A stretch of DNA of 64,000 nt from Anaerolineae bacterium (GCA_023151115.1 JAKLJP010000004.1:1-64000); one strand, 5' to 3'. Numbered from the stretch's first letter, positions 8,088 through 18,091 are shown. Notes: generated by a model from the letters alone, not told the origin. Made by a program: numbers and translations.

Positions 8088-10733
8088 TCAATTTTTCTGG
8101 CGTAGGGGGAGCACCACGTGAAAGTGGCTGCCGGGCATCGTTTCTTCATTGTGGCCCCGGCTCTCAACCCAGATTTCGCCGTGGTGAGCTTTGATGATAC
8201 CACGGGCAATGGCCAGCCCCAGCCCCGGCCCGGCGCCCTTGAAAACAGTTTTGCCGGTGGAATGAAGGGCTAATTCGCCGGTTTGATAAAATTTAGTAAA
8301 GATTAACTCTTGCGCCGCCGGATCAATACCGATGCCGGTATCGCTGACGACAATCTCAATTGCCTCTGTGTCGCCGTTCAGGCAGCGGCCGGTGATGGTG
8401 ATTTTGCCGCCGTCGGGGGTGTATTTAATGGCGTTGGCAATCAGATGATGAAAGACTTTTTGCAAAGCATCAGGATCGGCCATAATTGATGGCAGGTTGC
8501 TCATATCCGCCATGGTCAGGGTTTGCTTGCGCTCCGTCAATGGCTCGGTAAAGGTTTGAGCAGTCAATTCGATGACCGAAGGCAGGTACAACGGCTCTGG
8601 GTAAAGTTCCAACACCCGGCTGTCAATTTTGGTAATATCAAGCATACTGGTGACAATTTCCTGTAGCCGGATTGCTCCTGTGTGTATGCCCTTGACCAAT
8701 TCCAGTCGGTGAGGATTTTCGGCGATGACAACATCGTTGAGCAGCATTTTGCTGTAACCGCGCAGCACGGTCAAAGGGGTACGCAACTCATGTGCGGCGA
8801 TACTGATAAAATCGGATTTGGTGCGATCTAGCTGCTCCAACTGATCGTATGCTTCCTGAACGGCAATGGTGCGCTCCCGGACCATTTGTTCGAGTTCTTG
8901 TGTAAAACGGACAATTTTATCATACAAGCGAGCATTTTCCAGCACAAAAGCCGCTTGACCGGCAAAGGTGACAGCCGATTTAACCTCATCATCTCTGAAA
9001 GCATTGGGATTTTCGCGGGTCAGAGACAACACACCAATCACCTGGTCAAAGCGGGTCAGCGGCACTCCCAGCCAGGCCCGGGCCGGGGGTAAATTTTCCA
9101 CGTGCTGCCAATCGGGCCGCTGTAAAACATCGGGGATAACCAGCGGTTGGCGGGTTTGGTAAATTTGCTGAAAAACATCATCCTCTTTGATGGAGATGCG
9201 CAATTGCAACGGATTGACGGCCTCGGGAAAGCCGCGAGCGGCGACAATTTCTAACTCGCCTTTGTTTTGCAGCATCACTGCGGTGCGGTGGGAAGGCACA
9301 GTTCGAGAGAGATGTTCCAGGATCAAATTCAATACTTCAGCCAGCTCCAGCGTGCGCGAAAGGGCCTGGTTGGCTTCGTACAGATTTTCAGCCACCTGGC
9401 GGCGGGTCTTTTCGCGCTCATAGAGCGAAGCATTTTGAATCGCTATGGCTACCTGGTCGGCCAGGGCTTGAAAAACAGGCAAATCATCCAGGCGAAAGGC
9501 AGCCAACTGGTCGCTTTCGATGTCCAGCACCCCCAACACGGTCTTGCCCATTACCAGCGGCAACGCCAGTTCAGAGCGGGTGGCCGGCAGGACATCCAGG
9601 CGAAGGTAGCGGTTATCCTGGCTTACATCGTCAACCCGAACCAGGCGGCGATTTTTTACCACCCAGCCGATAATGCCCTCACCCGTCTGCAATCGAAACT
9701 CGCTCTGGTGCAAAAAGCGGCCGGCCTCGCCGGTGCCGGCCCGGGCAATAGCATATTCGCCGCTTTCATCTAGCAGAAAAACGCCGACAAAATAATAGCC
9801 GTAACGCTCTTTAATCAGTTCCACCACATAATTAAGCAACTGGTCCAGGTCGAGAATGGCGGTAACGTGATGCCCAACGGCAATACTGGTTTCAAGCTGG
9901 CGGTAGCGGTGGTGGAGTTCTTCCGTCCGCTCCTGAACCCGCTGCTCCAAATTGGCGTAGAGATGGGCCAGTTGCGCTGCCGTGTTGTTGAAAACCTGGC
10001 TCAAGTGGCTCAACTCATCACTGCCGCCGACAGTAATGGTATGGTTGAAATCACCGTGGGCCAGGGCGCGAGCGCCCCTATTCAGGTGAGCTAACGGCTG
10101 AGCAATACTGCGCGTCACCACAAAGCCCAGAATAGCCGCCGCCAGCAAGGTCAACAGGCTAACAATGAGGATGGTGGTCAGGGCTTGCTGCTGCATCGTT
10201 CTCATTCTGTCCAGGGCATTTTGCTGCTCCAAAGCCACTTCGGTGTTGATTTCCTCAACCAGGGCTTGCGTGGTTCGGCTGACCTGCTGCAACTCATTCG
10301 CCAGGCGAGCCTGTACCAACTCTCGGTTACCGGCGTGGGCCAGATTGACCAGGGCATCCACCTGGGCCGGAACCGAAACTTTAATACTTTCCAATTGTTC
10401 AATTTGCCGGGAATGGCGGGGGGGCGGCCCCAGAGCGACGATAGCTTCGTCTACGGTTTTAACAAAATCCTCGCGCACGGTCAGGGCTGCTTCGGCAAAA
10501 GGGGGCGTCGCGCCGCGAGTCAGAGCCAGCCGCTGCAATTCATCCTTGAGGCTCAAAACGTGATCGTGAACCTGCAAGACGGCCAAAGCCTGGGTATCAG
10601 CCCGGTGAAGGCGCTGGGCCTGCTCTTGCAGGGTATTCAACTGCCACAGCCCCACCGCCGTTGCCATAAACATCAAGAGCAGCATAAGGCCAAAGGAGAA
10701 AGCCAATCGCGGGCCGATTTTTAGTCGCTGCAT
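8088..10733 (-). CDS. Membrane sensor histidine kinase with HAMP and two GAF domains
   Basis: 881 residues. Order: TM helix 1 (about 10-30), an extracytoplasmic four-helix-type segment (30-185), TM helix 2 (about 186-207), HAMP (207-260), coiled coil, GAF domain 1 (about 290-440), GAF domain 2 (455-605), a second coiled coil, HisKA with the phospho-acceptor H648 in IAAHELRTPL, and HATPase_c to the end with an N box (HHLIANAIKYTP), a G1 box (DTGIGID) and a G2 box (GPGLGLAIARGI). It autophosphorylates and should signal to a response regulator. None is adjacent: the nearest in the window is the NarL-type protein at 25204. The ligands of the GAF domains are unknown. Confidence 0.92.
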   Translation of the reverse strand: MQRLKIGPRLAFSFGLMLLLMFMATAVGLWQLNTLQEQAQRLHRADTQALAVLQVHDHVLSLKDELQRLALTRGATPPFAEAALTVREDFVKTVDEAIVALGPPPRHSRQIEQLESIKVSVPAQVDALVNLAHAGNRELVQARLANELQQVSRTTQALVEEINTEVALEQQNALDRMRTMQQQALTTILIVSLLTLLAAAILGFVVTRSIAQPLAHLNRGARALAHGDFNHTITVGGSDELSHLSQVFNNTAAQLAHLYANLEQRVQERTEELHHRYRQLETSIAVGHHVTAILDLDQLLNYVVELIKERYGYYFVGVFLLDESGEYAIARAGTGEAGRFLHQSEFRLQTGEGIIGWVVKNRRLVRVDDVSQDNRYLRLDVLPATRSELALPLVMGKTVLGVLDIESDQLAAFRLDDLPVFQALADQVAIAIQNASLYEREKTRRQVAENLYEANQALSRTLELAEVLNLILEHLSRTVPSHRTAVMLQNKGELEIVAARGFPEAVNPLQLRISIKEDDVFQQIYQTRQPLVIPDVLQRPDWQHVENLPPARAWLGVPLTRFDQVIGVLSLTRENPNAFRDDEVKSAVTFAGQAAFVLENARLYDKIVRFTQELEQMVRERTIAVQEAYDQLEQLDRTKSDFISIAAHELRTPLTVLRGYSKMLLNDVVIAENPHRLELVKGIHTGAIRLQEIVTSMLDITKIDSRVLELYPEPLYLPSVIELTAQTFTEPLTERKQTLTMADMSNLPSIMADPDALQKVFHHLIANAIKYTPDGGKITITGRCLNGDTEAIEIVVSDTGIGIDPAAQELIFTKFYQTGELALHSTGKTVFKGAGPGLGLAIARGIIKAHHGEIWVESRGHNEETMPGSHFHVVLPLRQKN

Positions 10734-10906
10734 ATCACCTTGTTTGCCCTCATACTTGACTGTCCGTCGGGCTGGTTGTTAAGGGGTCTAACGGTAAACG
10801 TAGTATACCACAGTTTTGGCCATAACTCTCTGAGTATTTTGGTACTACAGGCTGTGGGGCAAATCTAACCTTCTTTTAACTTGTTGGCATCTCATTTTAA
10901 AGCCCA

Positions 10907-10937
10907 GAGGCCATTGGCAAAATTAACCAATGGCCTC
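10907..10937. repeat. Perfect 11-bp inverted repeat
   Basis: GAGGCCATTGG (10907-10917) and CCAATGGCCTC (10927-10937) with a 9-base AT-rich loop. There is no good T-run on either side, so terminator function is doubtful. Confidence 0.7.
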
Positions 10938-10990
10938 AGCTCAAATTAAACCTTTATACTTGGTTAAGGAAACTTTTTTATATTACTCAC

Positions 10991-11124
10991 GCTGGTTGAC
11001 TGACTAATTTAACCTTGTGGCTCAAATTAACCGCCGAGGGCACAGAGTCCGCGGAGAGATTTATAAAAAGCTCTGCGTTTTCGGCGCCCTCTGTGGTGAA
11101 ATATTAAATCTGTCAGTCAATCAG
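10991..11124. repeat. MITE-like element with TTGACTGAC termini, copy A
   Basis: Left terminus TTGACTGACTAATTTAA (10996-11012) and right terminus reading TTGACTGACAGATTTAA on the other strand (11104-11120), two mismatches in 17. The core carries a second imperfect dyad rich in GCACAGAG/CTCTGTGG. Copy B (47583-47757) has the same ends and a different core. No coding capacity. Confidence 0.7.
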
Positions 11125-11156
11125 GGTGATAAAAGGTCAAACATCATCTTTAAGAA

Positions 11157-11999
11157 TTAGAGGGAGGAGTTATTCTCAAAATACGCCTTCAACGCCTCCG
11201 TCCATGGCCTCAACTCGATACCCAACTCTGCGCCGCGAATATTGGCCAATGGCGTGAAGGGTGGCACCGTCGAAGGGCGGGGATAATCGGCCAGGGCAAT
11301 CGGCTCGATGGGGATGTGGCCGCGCCCACTTTGGCGAAGGATTTCCTGGGCAAACTCGAAGCGGGAGCAGTAGCCGGCGTTGGTGAAATGATAAATGCCG
11401 TAACCCCGTGTTTTGATGAGTTGAGCAATGGCCTGGGCCAGGTCGGGGGCATAGGTGGGGTTGCCTACCTCGTCGGCGACGACGCGCAAGGGTTTACCGG
11501 CATCAGCCGCGGCGATGATTTTGGAGAGAAAATTGTTGCCGCCTGGTGAAAAGACCCAGGCGGTGCGGACAATATACAACCCGGTTTTAAGGTAGCGAGC
11601 TGCCATTTGCTCGCCGGTGCGTTTGGAACTGGCATAGGGATTGATTGGATTGGGCCGGTCATCCTCGCGGTAAGGCCGGTCGCTGCGGCCATCAAAAACC
11701 TCATTGGTAGAAACGTAAACCATCTCCGCGTTGCAGCGCAGGCAGGCGTGGGCCACGTTCTGCGTGCCAAAGGCATTCACTTTGAAAGCCGTATCAGGGT
11801 CGGTGGCGCAGCCATCCACATTTGTCATGGCGGCGCAGTGGATGACCAACTCAGGGCTGAGGGCCGATAGCTGCTGCACGATGGCATGATCGGCCACATC
11901 AAAGCGGGGGGTAGAGAGCACATTGAAACCTTGCTCGCTCAAAACCTGTTGCAGCGCCCGGCCCACCTGGCCGTTTACGCCGGTGATGATGATACGCAT
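11157..11999 (-). CDS. rfbD: dTDP-4-dehydrorhamnose reductase-family protein
   Basis: NAD(P)-dependent extended SDR of the RmlD family, 280 residues. The N-terminal Rossmann motif is GVNGQVG (residues 7-13), followed by VIHCAAMTNVDGCATDPD and the catalytic YASSKRTGEQ. The C-terminal stretch ...RPSTVPPFTPLANIRG is the RmlD-style sugar-binding end. In the rhamnose pathway it performs the final reduction to dTDP-L-rhamnose. No rmlABC genes are nearby, so another nucleotide-sugar reductase role remains possible. Confidence 0.82.
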   Translation of the reverse strand: MRIIITGVNGQVGRALQQVLSEQGFNVLSTPRFDVADHAIVQQLSALSPELVIHCAAMTNVDGCATDPDTAFKVNAFGTQNVAHACLRCNAEMVYVSTNEVFDGRSDRPYREDDRPNPINPYASSKRTGEQMAARYLKTGLYIVRTAWVFSPGGNNFLSKIIAAADAGKPLRVVADEVGNPTYAPDLAQAIAQLIKTRGYGIYHFTNAGYCSRFEFAQEILRQSGRGHIPIEPIALADYPRPSTVPPFTPLANIRGAELGIELRPWTEALKAYFENNSSL

Positions 12000-12035
12000 A
12001 AGTTACTCCTTGAGGCGTGAGCCATGATAAATATA

Positions 12036-12128
12036 ACGTAGTGCGTGGTGCGTGAGTGAAGCGTGAGGCGAGGAGGCGAAATTCTCTTCGCCTCCTCGCC
12101 TCCTCGCCTCACCCCGTCATCGCTTCAC
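12036..12128. repeat. Heptamer-type repeat ending in a 16-bp hairpin
   Basis: GTAGTGC GTGGTGC units lead into GAGGCGAGGAGGCGAA (12065-12080), which pairs perfectly with 12087-12102 across the loop ATTCTC. The outer GTGAAGC/GCTTCAC also pairs. The right side touches the stop codon of the next gene, for which it could act as a transcription terminator. Confidence 0.75.
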
Positions 12129-13903
12129 AAATGCAGTCCCGGCAAAGCATCCGATTTGGCGCGCGCCCGGCTTTCGTCCAGGCGGCGGCGAATCAGGTTG
12201 ACAAAAAGATTTAGAGTCATAATCGGCCAGGGTAATACCAGGGCCAGAATAGCGGCAATCATCACCTCTAGCAGGCCGGTGATTTGCCAGAAAGCGGGCA
12301 GGATGGCCGGCAAATGCCAGGTGGCGGTCAAGCCATTTTGCCAAAAAGCCCAAAAAAGGGGCAGGGCAAAGGCAAAAGTGACCAACAGACCAAAGCCATA
12401 GCTGGTGCTTAGCAAGGTCAGCCAGTCCTCTTCGCGGGTCAACATGAGAAAAATCAACATCAACCCGCCACCGGCCAGCAGGCTCACTGCGGTGCGGCGA
12501 GCAATATCAAACGGCCACTCCGTAAAATCCCTCAGCCCGCTGACCGAATAGGTATGGCCTTGAAGCTGATAGAGAATGTGATACAAACCAATCGTCAACC
12601 CTGCCGCGACCAGAATCGAGCCGGCGTGTACGCCGCGCCGCTGCCAGATAAAGCTGAACCAGACCAACAAAACAACCAGGGCAATTGGCAGTCGCCACCA
12701 TTGGCCGGTTGCAACGCGATAATACCGGGCCTCCAGCAGATAAGCATCGGCTTCTTGTTGGGTCAGCAGGGCTAACTGAAACGCGCCGCTTAGGTTATTA
12801 GTGATGAAGGCGGTTTGGGCGCGCGCCAAATCGGTCAAGATGGCCTGGGGCACAGGTGTGGGCGTGCCCTCGATTTGGCTGACGTAGGCTTCGGCCAGGG
12901 CCAGCCGCTGCTGGGCCAGCGAGAGTTGTGCCTGCGCCTGCGCCCGTTCCTCCAGGCGCAGGAGTTCAAACAGGATGCGTCCCTGACTGGCGGTGGGTGC
13001 GGCTAAGCCCAACAGGGTGGCAAGGGTAGGTGCAATATCGGTTTGATGAATATCACTGTAGTTGCCAGGGGTAATTCCCTGACCGATCATAACCAGCGGC
13101 TGCCAGATCACCTCGACTTCATCACCGCCGTGGCCGCCGTCGGGAATGTGGCCGTGATCGGCTACAACGACTAACACCGAGCGGTTGAGGTCAAGCGCCT
13201 GGCTGATTTGGCCCAGGTAGGCGTCAACTTGCAAGGCGGCCTGGCGATACGCGCCGCCCTCCGCCCCGCCGAGACTCTGCCCGGCCAGGTCCACCTGGGT
13301 AAAATGCACCAGGGTTAAGGCAATGTCATCATTTTCTAGCAACGGTAGCGCGGCTTCGAGGATAGCGGCGTCGGCTTCGGGGCCGGGCGAGTCGGCAAAA
13401 AAGGTATGATCGAGCTGATTGCGGGGAATCAACCGCCGCCAGGGGGCAGGGCCGACCAGGGCTGTGGGCAGTTGGGCCGCGTGAGCGCGGGCAAAGAGGG
13501 TATCAACCTCCAGCGGATGCAGTTGCTCCACCGGCAGGTCTACCGGCGGCGCGTCGTTGGTTTCGGGCGGAGCGCCGGTAATCAGCGTGGCCCAGGCCGT
13601 TTGCGAATAGGTGGGTGGGGTACTCTCGACGGCCATCGTTGCGCCCGCTTGTTTGAGCTGCTCCAGGGCCGGCAACTCGAGCAATAAGGAGTCATCGTAG
13701 CCCAGGCCGCTGATAAGGACCATGACCACTTTGGTCTGCTTTGGGACGGCAACCGGCTGGGGCGCTAACGCCGCATGGCGCAGCGGTGAGCGATAATTTT
13801 GAACCGAGGTAAAAAAAGTTTTACCCCACCAGGCCGCGCCCAGAATAATGGCGGCCAAAGCCAGCAAACTTAAACCAATTGAAACATACTTCTTCCGTGT
13901 CAT
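12125..13903 (-). CDS. Membrane-anchored alkaline phosphatase-superfamily hydrolase
   Basis: 592 residues. TM anchor at about 12-32, then a type I phosphodiesterase/nucleotide pyrophosphatase-like fold outside the membrane: VVMVLISGLGYDDSLL near residue 60 (an Asp metal site in a divergent form), the putative nucleophile Thr/Ser in TYSQTAWATLITG, and the late metal motif VVADHGHIPDGGHGGDE, which is very characteristic. A helical linker with coiled-coil propensity (LEERAQAQAQLSLAQQRLALAEAYV) and four to five C-terminal TM helices follow. This layout (extracellular phosphatase-fold plus TM bundle) recalls PglZ/LPS phosphoethanolamine or sulfatase-like enzymes, but the substrate is unknown. Confidence 0.78.
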   Translation of the reverse strand: MTRKKYVSIGLSLLALAAIILGAAWWGKTFFTSVQNYRSPLRHAALAPQPVAVPKQTKVVMVLISGLGYDDSLLLELPALEQLKQAGATMAVESTPPTYSQTAWATLITGAPPETNDAPPVDLPVEQLHPLEVDTLFARAHAAQLPTALVGPAPWRRLIPRNQLDHTFFADSPGPEADAAILEAALPLLENDDIALTLVHFTQVDLAGQSLGGAEGGAYRQAALQVDAYLGQISQALDLNRSVLVVVADHGHIPDGGHGGDEVEVIWQPLVMIGQGITPGNYSDIHQTDIAPTLATLLGLAAPTASQGRILFELLRLEERAQAQAQLSLAQQRLALAEAYVSQIEGTPTPVPQAILTDLARAQTAFITNNLSGAFQLALLTQQEADAYLLEARYYRVATGQWWRLPIALVVLLVWFSFIWQRRGVHAGSILVAAGLTIGLYHILYQLQGHTYSVSGLRDFTEWPFDIARRTAVSLLAGGGLMLIFLMLTREEDWLTLLSTSYGFGLLVTFAFALPLFWAFWQNGLTATWHLPAILPAFWQITGLLEVMIAAILALVLPWPIMTLNLFVNLIRRRLDESRARAKSDALPGLHL

Positions 13904-14181
13904 CGAGGCGGATTATACCAGCTTTTGGTGAAAAGTGATAACAGCCGGGGGCGCGCGGAAGTGGCTTACCCCATTTCAGACTCAACTCTGCGATTTTGTG
14001 GATTCTCTAAAAAAAGTGTAACATATCGCTTTGGCGCAGTCGCCAGGCCGGTTTTTGTAAAAAATGGGAACTTTTACAAAGCCGCCCGTTTTTATTTTTC
14101 CCCGATTGCGCAATGGGAAGAAGGAGATGTATTTTGGTTGGGGGAACTTTTCCCTGCAACCCAAGGATGATGGGAACATTT

Positions 14182-17100
14182 ATGAACAATATTGAAGAGT
14201 TAGAACATCGCTATCAACGCCTTTTTAGCGACTTTCAGGCCGGCAAGATAGATGAAGCAGCCTTCATTGTCGAAGTAGACAAGCTGCAATTTCAAGACAA
14301 CCGGGGTCGCTTCTGGATGATGGGCGCGCAGAGTGGCGCGTGGCACTATTACGATGGTCAAACCTGGCATCAGGCTGACCCGCGTGACGCCGACAATCTG
14401 CCCTTTGTGGATGAGCAAGGCCGCTACTGGCAACGCGGTGCAAAGAGCGGCGATTGGTATTACTATAACTCCGAGACCAAAGAATGGGTCAAACCCGGTC
14501 CAGGCGATGAATCCCGGCCAACACCGGTAGTAGGCCGAGGCGAGAGCCGTCAAAAACGCGCCAGCACTGCTGCTGCCCCCACCTATCAATCCCACCTCTA
14601 TCCTCAAGCCACCGACAGCGGCCCCCAATTTGATGGCGAGCTGTTCCAGGATGATGAAGGTCGCTACTGGGCCATTGGGGCTAAGACTGGCCAGTGGTAT
14701 TTTTACGATCATGCGGGCTGGCATCCGGCCCACGAATTTCAGCCAGGCGGCGCTCACTATCAACAAACTCCGCCCTACCAGCCTTCTTATTATAATCAGC
14801 CGCCTCAAGCACCCCAGCAGCCCTGGGGGTCGCCTGCTTACGGATCAGCCCCTTATCAACCTCAGGGACCGCAGGCTTATGCTTATCCACCCCAACAGCC
14901 GGCCTACCCGCAGCCTACACCTGTCTATACCCAAGAAACCCAGCCGCCCGTGGGGCAATCGACCCACGCCTACGCTACTCCACCTCAAGCTGCTCCCTCC
15001 CCTAGTGGAGGCGACAGCGCCCAGGCCAAAATGCCTTCACCGCCGGGAGGTGACTCCTCATCCGGCTCCTGGTTTTATTTTGATGGCAAGCAGTGGCTAA
15101 AGTATTCGTCGGGGGAACCGGCCGAAGCGCCGCCGCCCGCTCCCAAGTTGGTGATAGATCAAGAGTCCAAGCCGGCGGCTAAACCCAAAGCCGCTAAAGC
15201 GAAAGCTGAACCAAAGGGTGAAGCCGTTGTAGCCGAGTTTATTGAAGATGATGAGTCGCCGGTTGAAGTGGTTGACGTTGAAGTAATTACCGTCATTGAA
15301 GCTGAGCCTGAGGAGGAAACTCCGTCTGCCCCCAAACCGGCCAAAGCCAAAGAAACTGCGCCAGCCCCGCCTTTGGCCGACGTTGACGATATTAAACCCC
15401 GGCGGCCGCGCCAGTCTTCGGACCCGCTGCGAACCAGACCCGCTCCAGGCGAACCCCAGCAGCCCCTAGATCGCATCCCCACCGATCCCGGCCGTCCGGT
15501 TGCACCCCGGCGAAAAGAAGCGCCTCACGAGCCAACCATTATCATCCCCACCGGCGCGGCAGCTTCGGCCATTTCATCGCCACCGCCAGCAGCCCGATCC
15601 AGCCGGCCTGTGCCGGTTCAACAACCGCAGCCTCGCCGTGCCCGCGAAAATACGGTTCCGATGGAACCTGCGCCGACCCCCAGCGCCCCGGCGGTGAATC
15701 GGCAGGCGGTAACCCAGCCGTTACCGGCCGTCAGCCGCATGCCTCGGGCTGAAACAGGGCCGATGCGAGCGCCCGCACCAGCTAAAGAGCCAACTCAGCC
15801 AAACGTTGCTGTTCCGGCAGCGAACGCCGCTGCTGCTCAACCTGTGTCAACCAGCCAGCCTAAACCGGCAGGCCACACTTTAGGCGACGTTTTACGCTCC
15901 TTCCCCAGCACCATCTGGACGTTTGCCGGTGGTTTAATTGTGCTGATTATTTTTGCCGCCGTGATTATCGGCGCGTATGTGCTGCTTAACGGCGGGGACG
16001 GGGATGTTGTTGGTGGTGTAGCAGCCATTCAAAGCCCCACGCCTACCCTTGACGCCGGGCCGCCGGATGCTACGCCGACCCTGGGGCCAACGCCCACCAC
16101 TTCGCCGGGGCCGGTTACAACCCCCACCCCCACCGAGATGACTGCCTTTAAGAGTCCGGCTTTGGGCTTTACCTTACAATACCCTGAAGGCTGGCAAAAC
16201 GAAGAGGAGGAGTTCCGGGCGATCTTCTCACCTTCCACCGATGGGCTTGACCCAGCTAACTTAAAAGATGTGGCGCTCTGGATTGGCGTGCCGGAGGATA
16301 ACAAAACGGCGATTGCCGACTTGTTAGCCGAAGCCCTGGCCGGCTTTCCGGCTGAAGCGGAAACGCTGAATGAGGGCACTATCAGCATTGCTTCTCAAAC
16401 CTGGACTTCAACCCAAATCAGGTATGAAGATGAAAACCTGGGTGGGCAGGGCATTGCCACCATTGCTGTGACCAGCAAAGATGGGGCCGGTTACTATCTG
16501 GTGGCGGCGGCCCCGGCTGAAAAGTGGAACTCGACCCAACCCGTATTCCAGGAAATGATCAACAGTTTCCGTTTTGCCAACAAAGAAGCCCTCTTGGCCG
16601 AAGCCTCGTCTGAGGAAACACCGGCGGCAACAAGAAGCGCAGCCGGCGCCACCGCAGAACCCGACGCCGAAGAAGGAACTCCTGGCGCCGCTGCTGCCAC
16701 AACCGCTCCCAAAGCTACAGCCACACCCAAGCCAAGCCCCACGCCTAAAGCCACGGCGACACCACTGGTTTATGCCATTCAGTCAGGCGATACGCTGTTA
16801 GAGATTGCCCTCAAATTTGGCGTTGACGTGGATGAACTGGCCGCTAAAAATGACATTACCGATCCTGGTAAATTAAGCCTGGGGCAAGAGCTGATTATTC
16901 CCTTTACAGCAGAACAGTTAGCTGCCTACAACGCCGACGGCAGTGTACCGGCCGCCAGCGACTCTGCTGCCGCCGCTGGAGAGGAGTCCGTCAGCGCTTC
17001 TGCGGCGATTACCGGCACAACGGCTACCACCGGAACGTCGAGCGCAGCCACAGCCCCTGCTCAAGCCGCCAAACCGGCCAGTACCAACGCTGCCGCGATC

Positions 17101-17934
17101 AGTGGACGTATTGTCTACGCTGGCTTCAATCCCGGCACCAACAACTTTGACCTGTGGCTGGCCGATGTCGCTACCGGCGAGCAGACCGGCATTGCCAGTG
17201 GGGCCAGCCAACCCGCTTTTAACAAGGATGGTAGTCTGCTGGCTTATCGCTCCTGGGAATTGGATAGCCGGGGCATCTTCTTTAGAGATTTTATCGGCGG
17301 TCGGGGGGGACAGGTAACTCGTTATGTAGAAGACGGCCTGCCAACGTGGTCGCCCGACGGTTTCTCATTCGCCTTTGCTACCCGGCGTGAGGGTGATCGT
17401 GTTCCGCGTATCTATCGCGGCGATCAAATGGGCCAGGGCGATTTTTCCATTGGCTTCCAGGGCGAATATCCGGCGGCGCTGCCCGATGGCCGCCTGGTTG
17501 TCAGAGGATGTTTGCCTTCTGGTGATTGTGGGATGTTTCTGGTCGGGGCTAACGGCGGCGGCGAAACCAAAATCAGTAGTGAACGGAGTGATACCGCTCC
17601 GGCGCCTTCGCCGGATGGCAGCAAGATTGCCTTTATGTCATCAGGCCGAGGCGCGACCAACTGGGAAATCTGGGTTATGGACACCAATGGCTCCAATCCA
17701 CGCCGCTTGACCGAAAACGGCAATAACGATGGCCTGCCAACCTGGTCGCCCGATGGTAAAAGTATTGCCTATGTTTCGGATGCCGGCGGGTCCTGGTCTA
17801 TCTGGGTGATGAATGCCGATGGCAGTAACCAGAGAAAGCTGTTTGCCATGAAAGGCACGCCCGACGGTTACGTTCTGCATGATAAAGATAATTCTCGCGG
17901 TTGGTTAGAAGAGCGCATTTCCTGGGCGCCTTAA
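14182..17934 (+). CDS. Large membrane protein: WY-rich repeats, PsbP-like domain, LysM, TolB-type propeller
   Basis: 1250 residues from the ATG at 14182, which has GGGA about eight bases upstream; a longer ORF reading is not supported. Cytoplasmic N-terminus: three to four copies of a GRYWxxGAKSGxWYYYD repeat (residues about 38-205 and again near 305), each with clustered Trp/Tyr, then several hundred residues of Pro/Ala/Glu-rich linker. One TM helix lies at about 578-602. Outside: a Thr-Pro spacer, a PsbP/DUF1795-like domain (SPALGFTLQYPEGW, about 655-805), a LysM domain (about 862-910, YAIQSGDTLLEIALKFGV) that should bind peptidoglycan or chitin-like glycans, and a PD40/TolB propeller (about 973-1240; three blades with SPDG). 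Likely a wall-facing scaffold or sensor; the function is unassigned. Confidence 0.75.
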   Translation: MNNIEELEHRYQRLFSDFQAGKIDEAAFIVEVDKLQFQDNRGRFWMMGAQSGAWHYYDGQTWHQADPRDADNLPFVDEQGRYWQRGAKSGDWYYYNSETKEWVKPGPGDESRPTPVVGRGESRQKRASTAAAPTYQSHLYPQATDSGPQFDGELFQDDEGRYWAIGAKTGQWYFYDHAGWHPAHEFQPGGAHYQQTPPYQPSYYNQPPQAPQQPWGSPAYGSAPYQPQGPQAYAYPPQQPAYPQPTPVYTQETQPPVGQSTHAYATPPQAAPSPSGGDSAQAKMPSPPGGDSSSGSWFYFDGKQWLKYSSGEPAEAPPPAPKLVIDQESKPAAKPKAAKAKAEPKGEAVVAEFIEDDESPVEVVDVEVITVIEAEPEEETPSAPKPAKAKETAPAPPLADVDDIKPRRPRQSSDPLRTRPAPGEPQQPLDRIPTDPGRPVAPRRKEAPHEPTIIIPTGAAASAISSPPPAARSSRPVPVQQPQPRRARENTVPMEPAPTPSAPAVNRQAVTQPLPAVSRMPRAETGPMRAPAPAKEPTQPNVAVPAANAAAAQPVSTSQPKPAGHTLGDVLRSFPSTIWTFAGGLIVLIIFAAVIIGAYVLLNGGDGDVVGGVAAIQSPTPTLDAGPPDATPTLGPTPTTSPGPVTTPTPTEMTAFKSPALGFTLQYPEGWQNEEEEFRAIFSPSTDGLDPANLKDVALWIGVPEDNKTAIADLLAEALAGFPAEAETLNEGTISIASQTWTSTQIRYEDENLGGQGIATIAVTSKDGAGYYLVAAAPAEKWNSTQPVFQEMINSFRFANKEALLAEASSEETPAATRSAAGATAEPDAEEGTPGAAAATTAPKATATPKPSPTPKATATPLVYAIQSGDTLLEIALKFGVDVDELAAKNDITDPGKLSLGQELIIPFTAEQLAAYNADGSVPAASDSAAAAGEESVSASAAITGTTATTGTSSAATAPAQAAKPASTNAAAISGRIVYAGFNPGTNNFDLWLADVATGEQTGIASGASQPAFNKDGSLLAYRSWELDSRGIFFRDFIGGRGGQVTRYVEDGLPTWSPDGFSFAFATRREGDRVPRIYRGDQMGQGDFSIGFQGEYPAALPDGRLVVRGCLPSGDCGMFLVGANGGGETKISSERSDTAPAPSPDGSKIAFMSSGRGATNWEIWVMDTNGSNPRRLTENGNNDGLPTWSPDGKSIAYVSDAGGSWSIWVMNADGSNQRKLFAMKGTPDGYVLHDKDNSRGWLEERISWAP

Positions 17935-17951
17935 GCCTTACCTCCTTTTAT

Positions 17952-17992
17952 TCCCCTCTCGTTCCCAAACCGAGTTTGGAAACGAGAGGGGA
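17952..17992. repeat. Long hairpin, CTCTCGTTCCCAAAC type
   Basis: 19-base arms (17952-17970 and 17974-17992) with one mismatch and a three-base loop. It follows the stop codon at 17934 and precedes the terminator-like stem at 17999. Confidence 0.7.
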
Positions 17993-17998
17993 TCACTT

Positions 17999-18035
17999 AA
18001 CAATAAGGGCAGGTGATAAACCTGCCCTTATTGTT
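17999..18035 (+). terminator. Perfect 16-bp stem, likely terminator
   Basis: AACAATAAGGGCAGGT (17999-18014) pairs exactly with 18020-18035, loop GATAA, ending TTATTGTTT. It separates the large membrane protein gene from the kinase promoter. Confidence 0.75.
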
Positions 18036-18062
18036 TGGCTAAGTTTCGTCCCAATTGTCTTA

Positions 18063-18091
18063 TTGACGCATCCCTGGGGGGATGTTATAAT
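18063..18091 (+). promoter_or_regulatory. Strong sigma70-type promoter of the Ser/Thr kinase gene
   Basis: TTGACG (18063-18068), 17-bp spacer, TATAAT (18086-18091). Predicted start near 18098, about 27 nt before the ATG. The best hexamer match in the window. Confidence 0.8.

Larger units (their letters stand above)
10734..11156. other. Non-coding gap with hairpin and inverted-terminus element
   Basis: No credible gene. It holds a perfect 11-bp dyad (10907-10937) and the TTGACTGAC element (10991-11124). The upstream end next to the histidine kinase should carry that gene's promoter, but I see no convincing hexamer pair. Confidence 0.7.
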
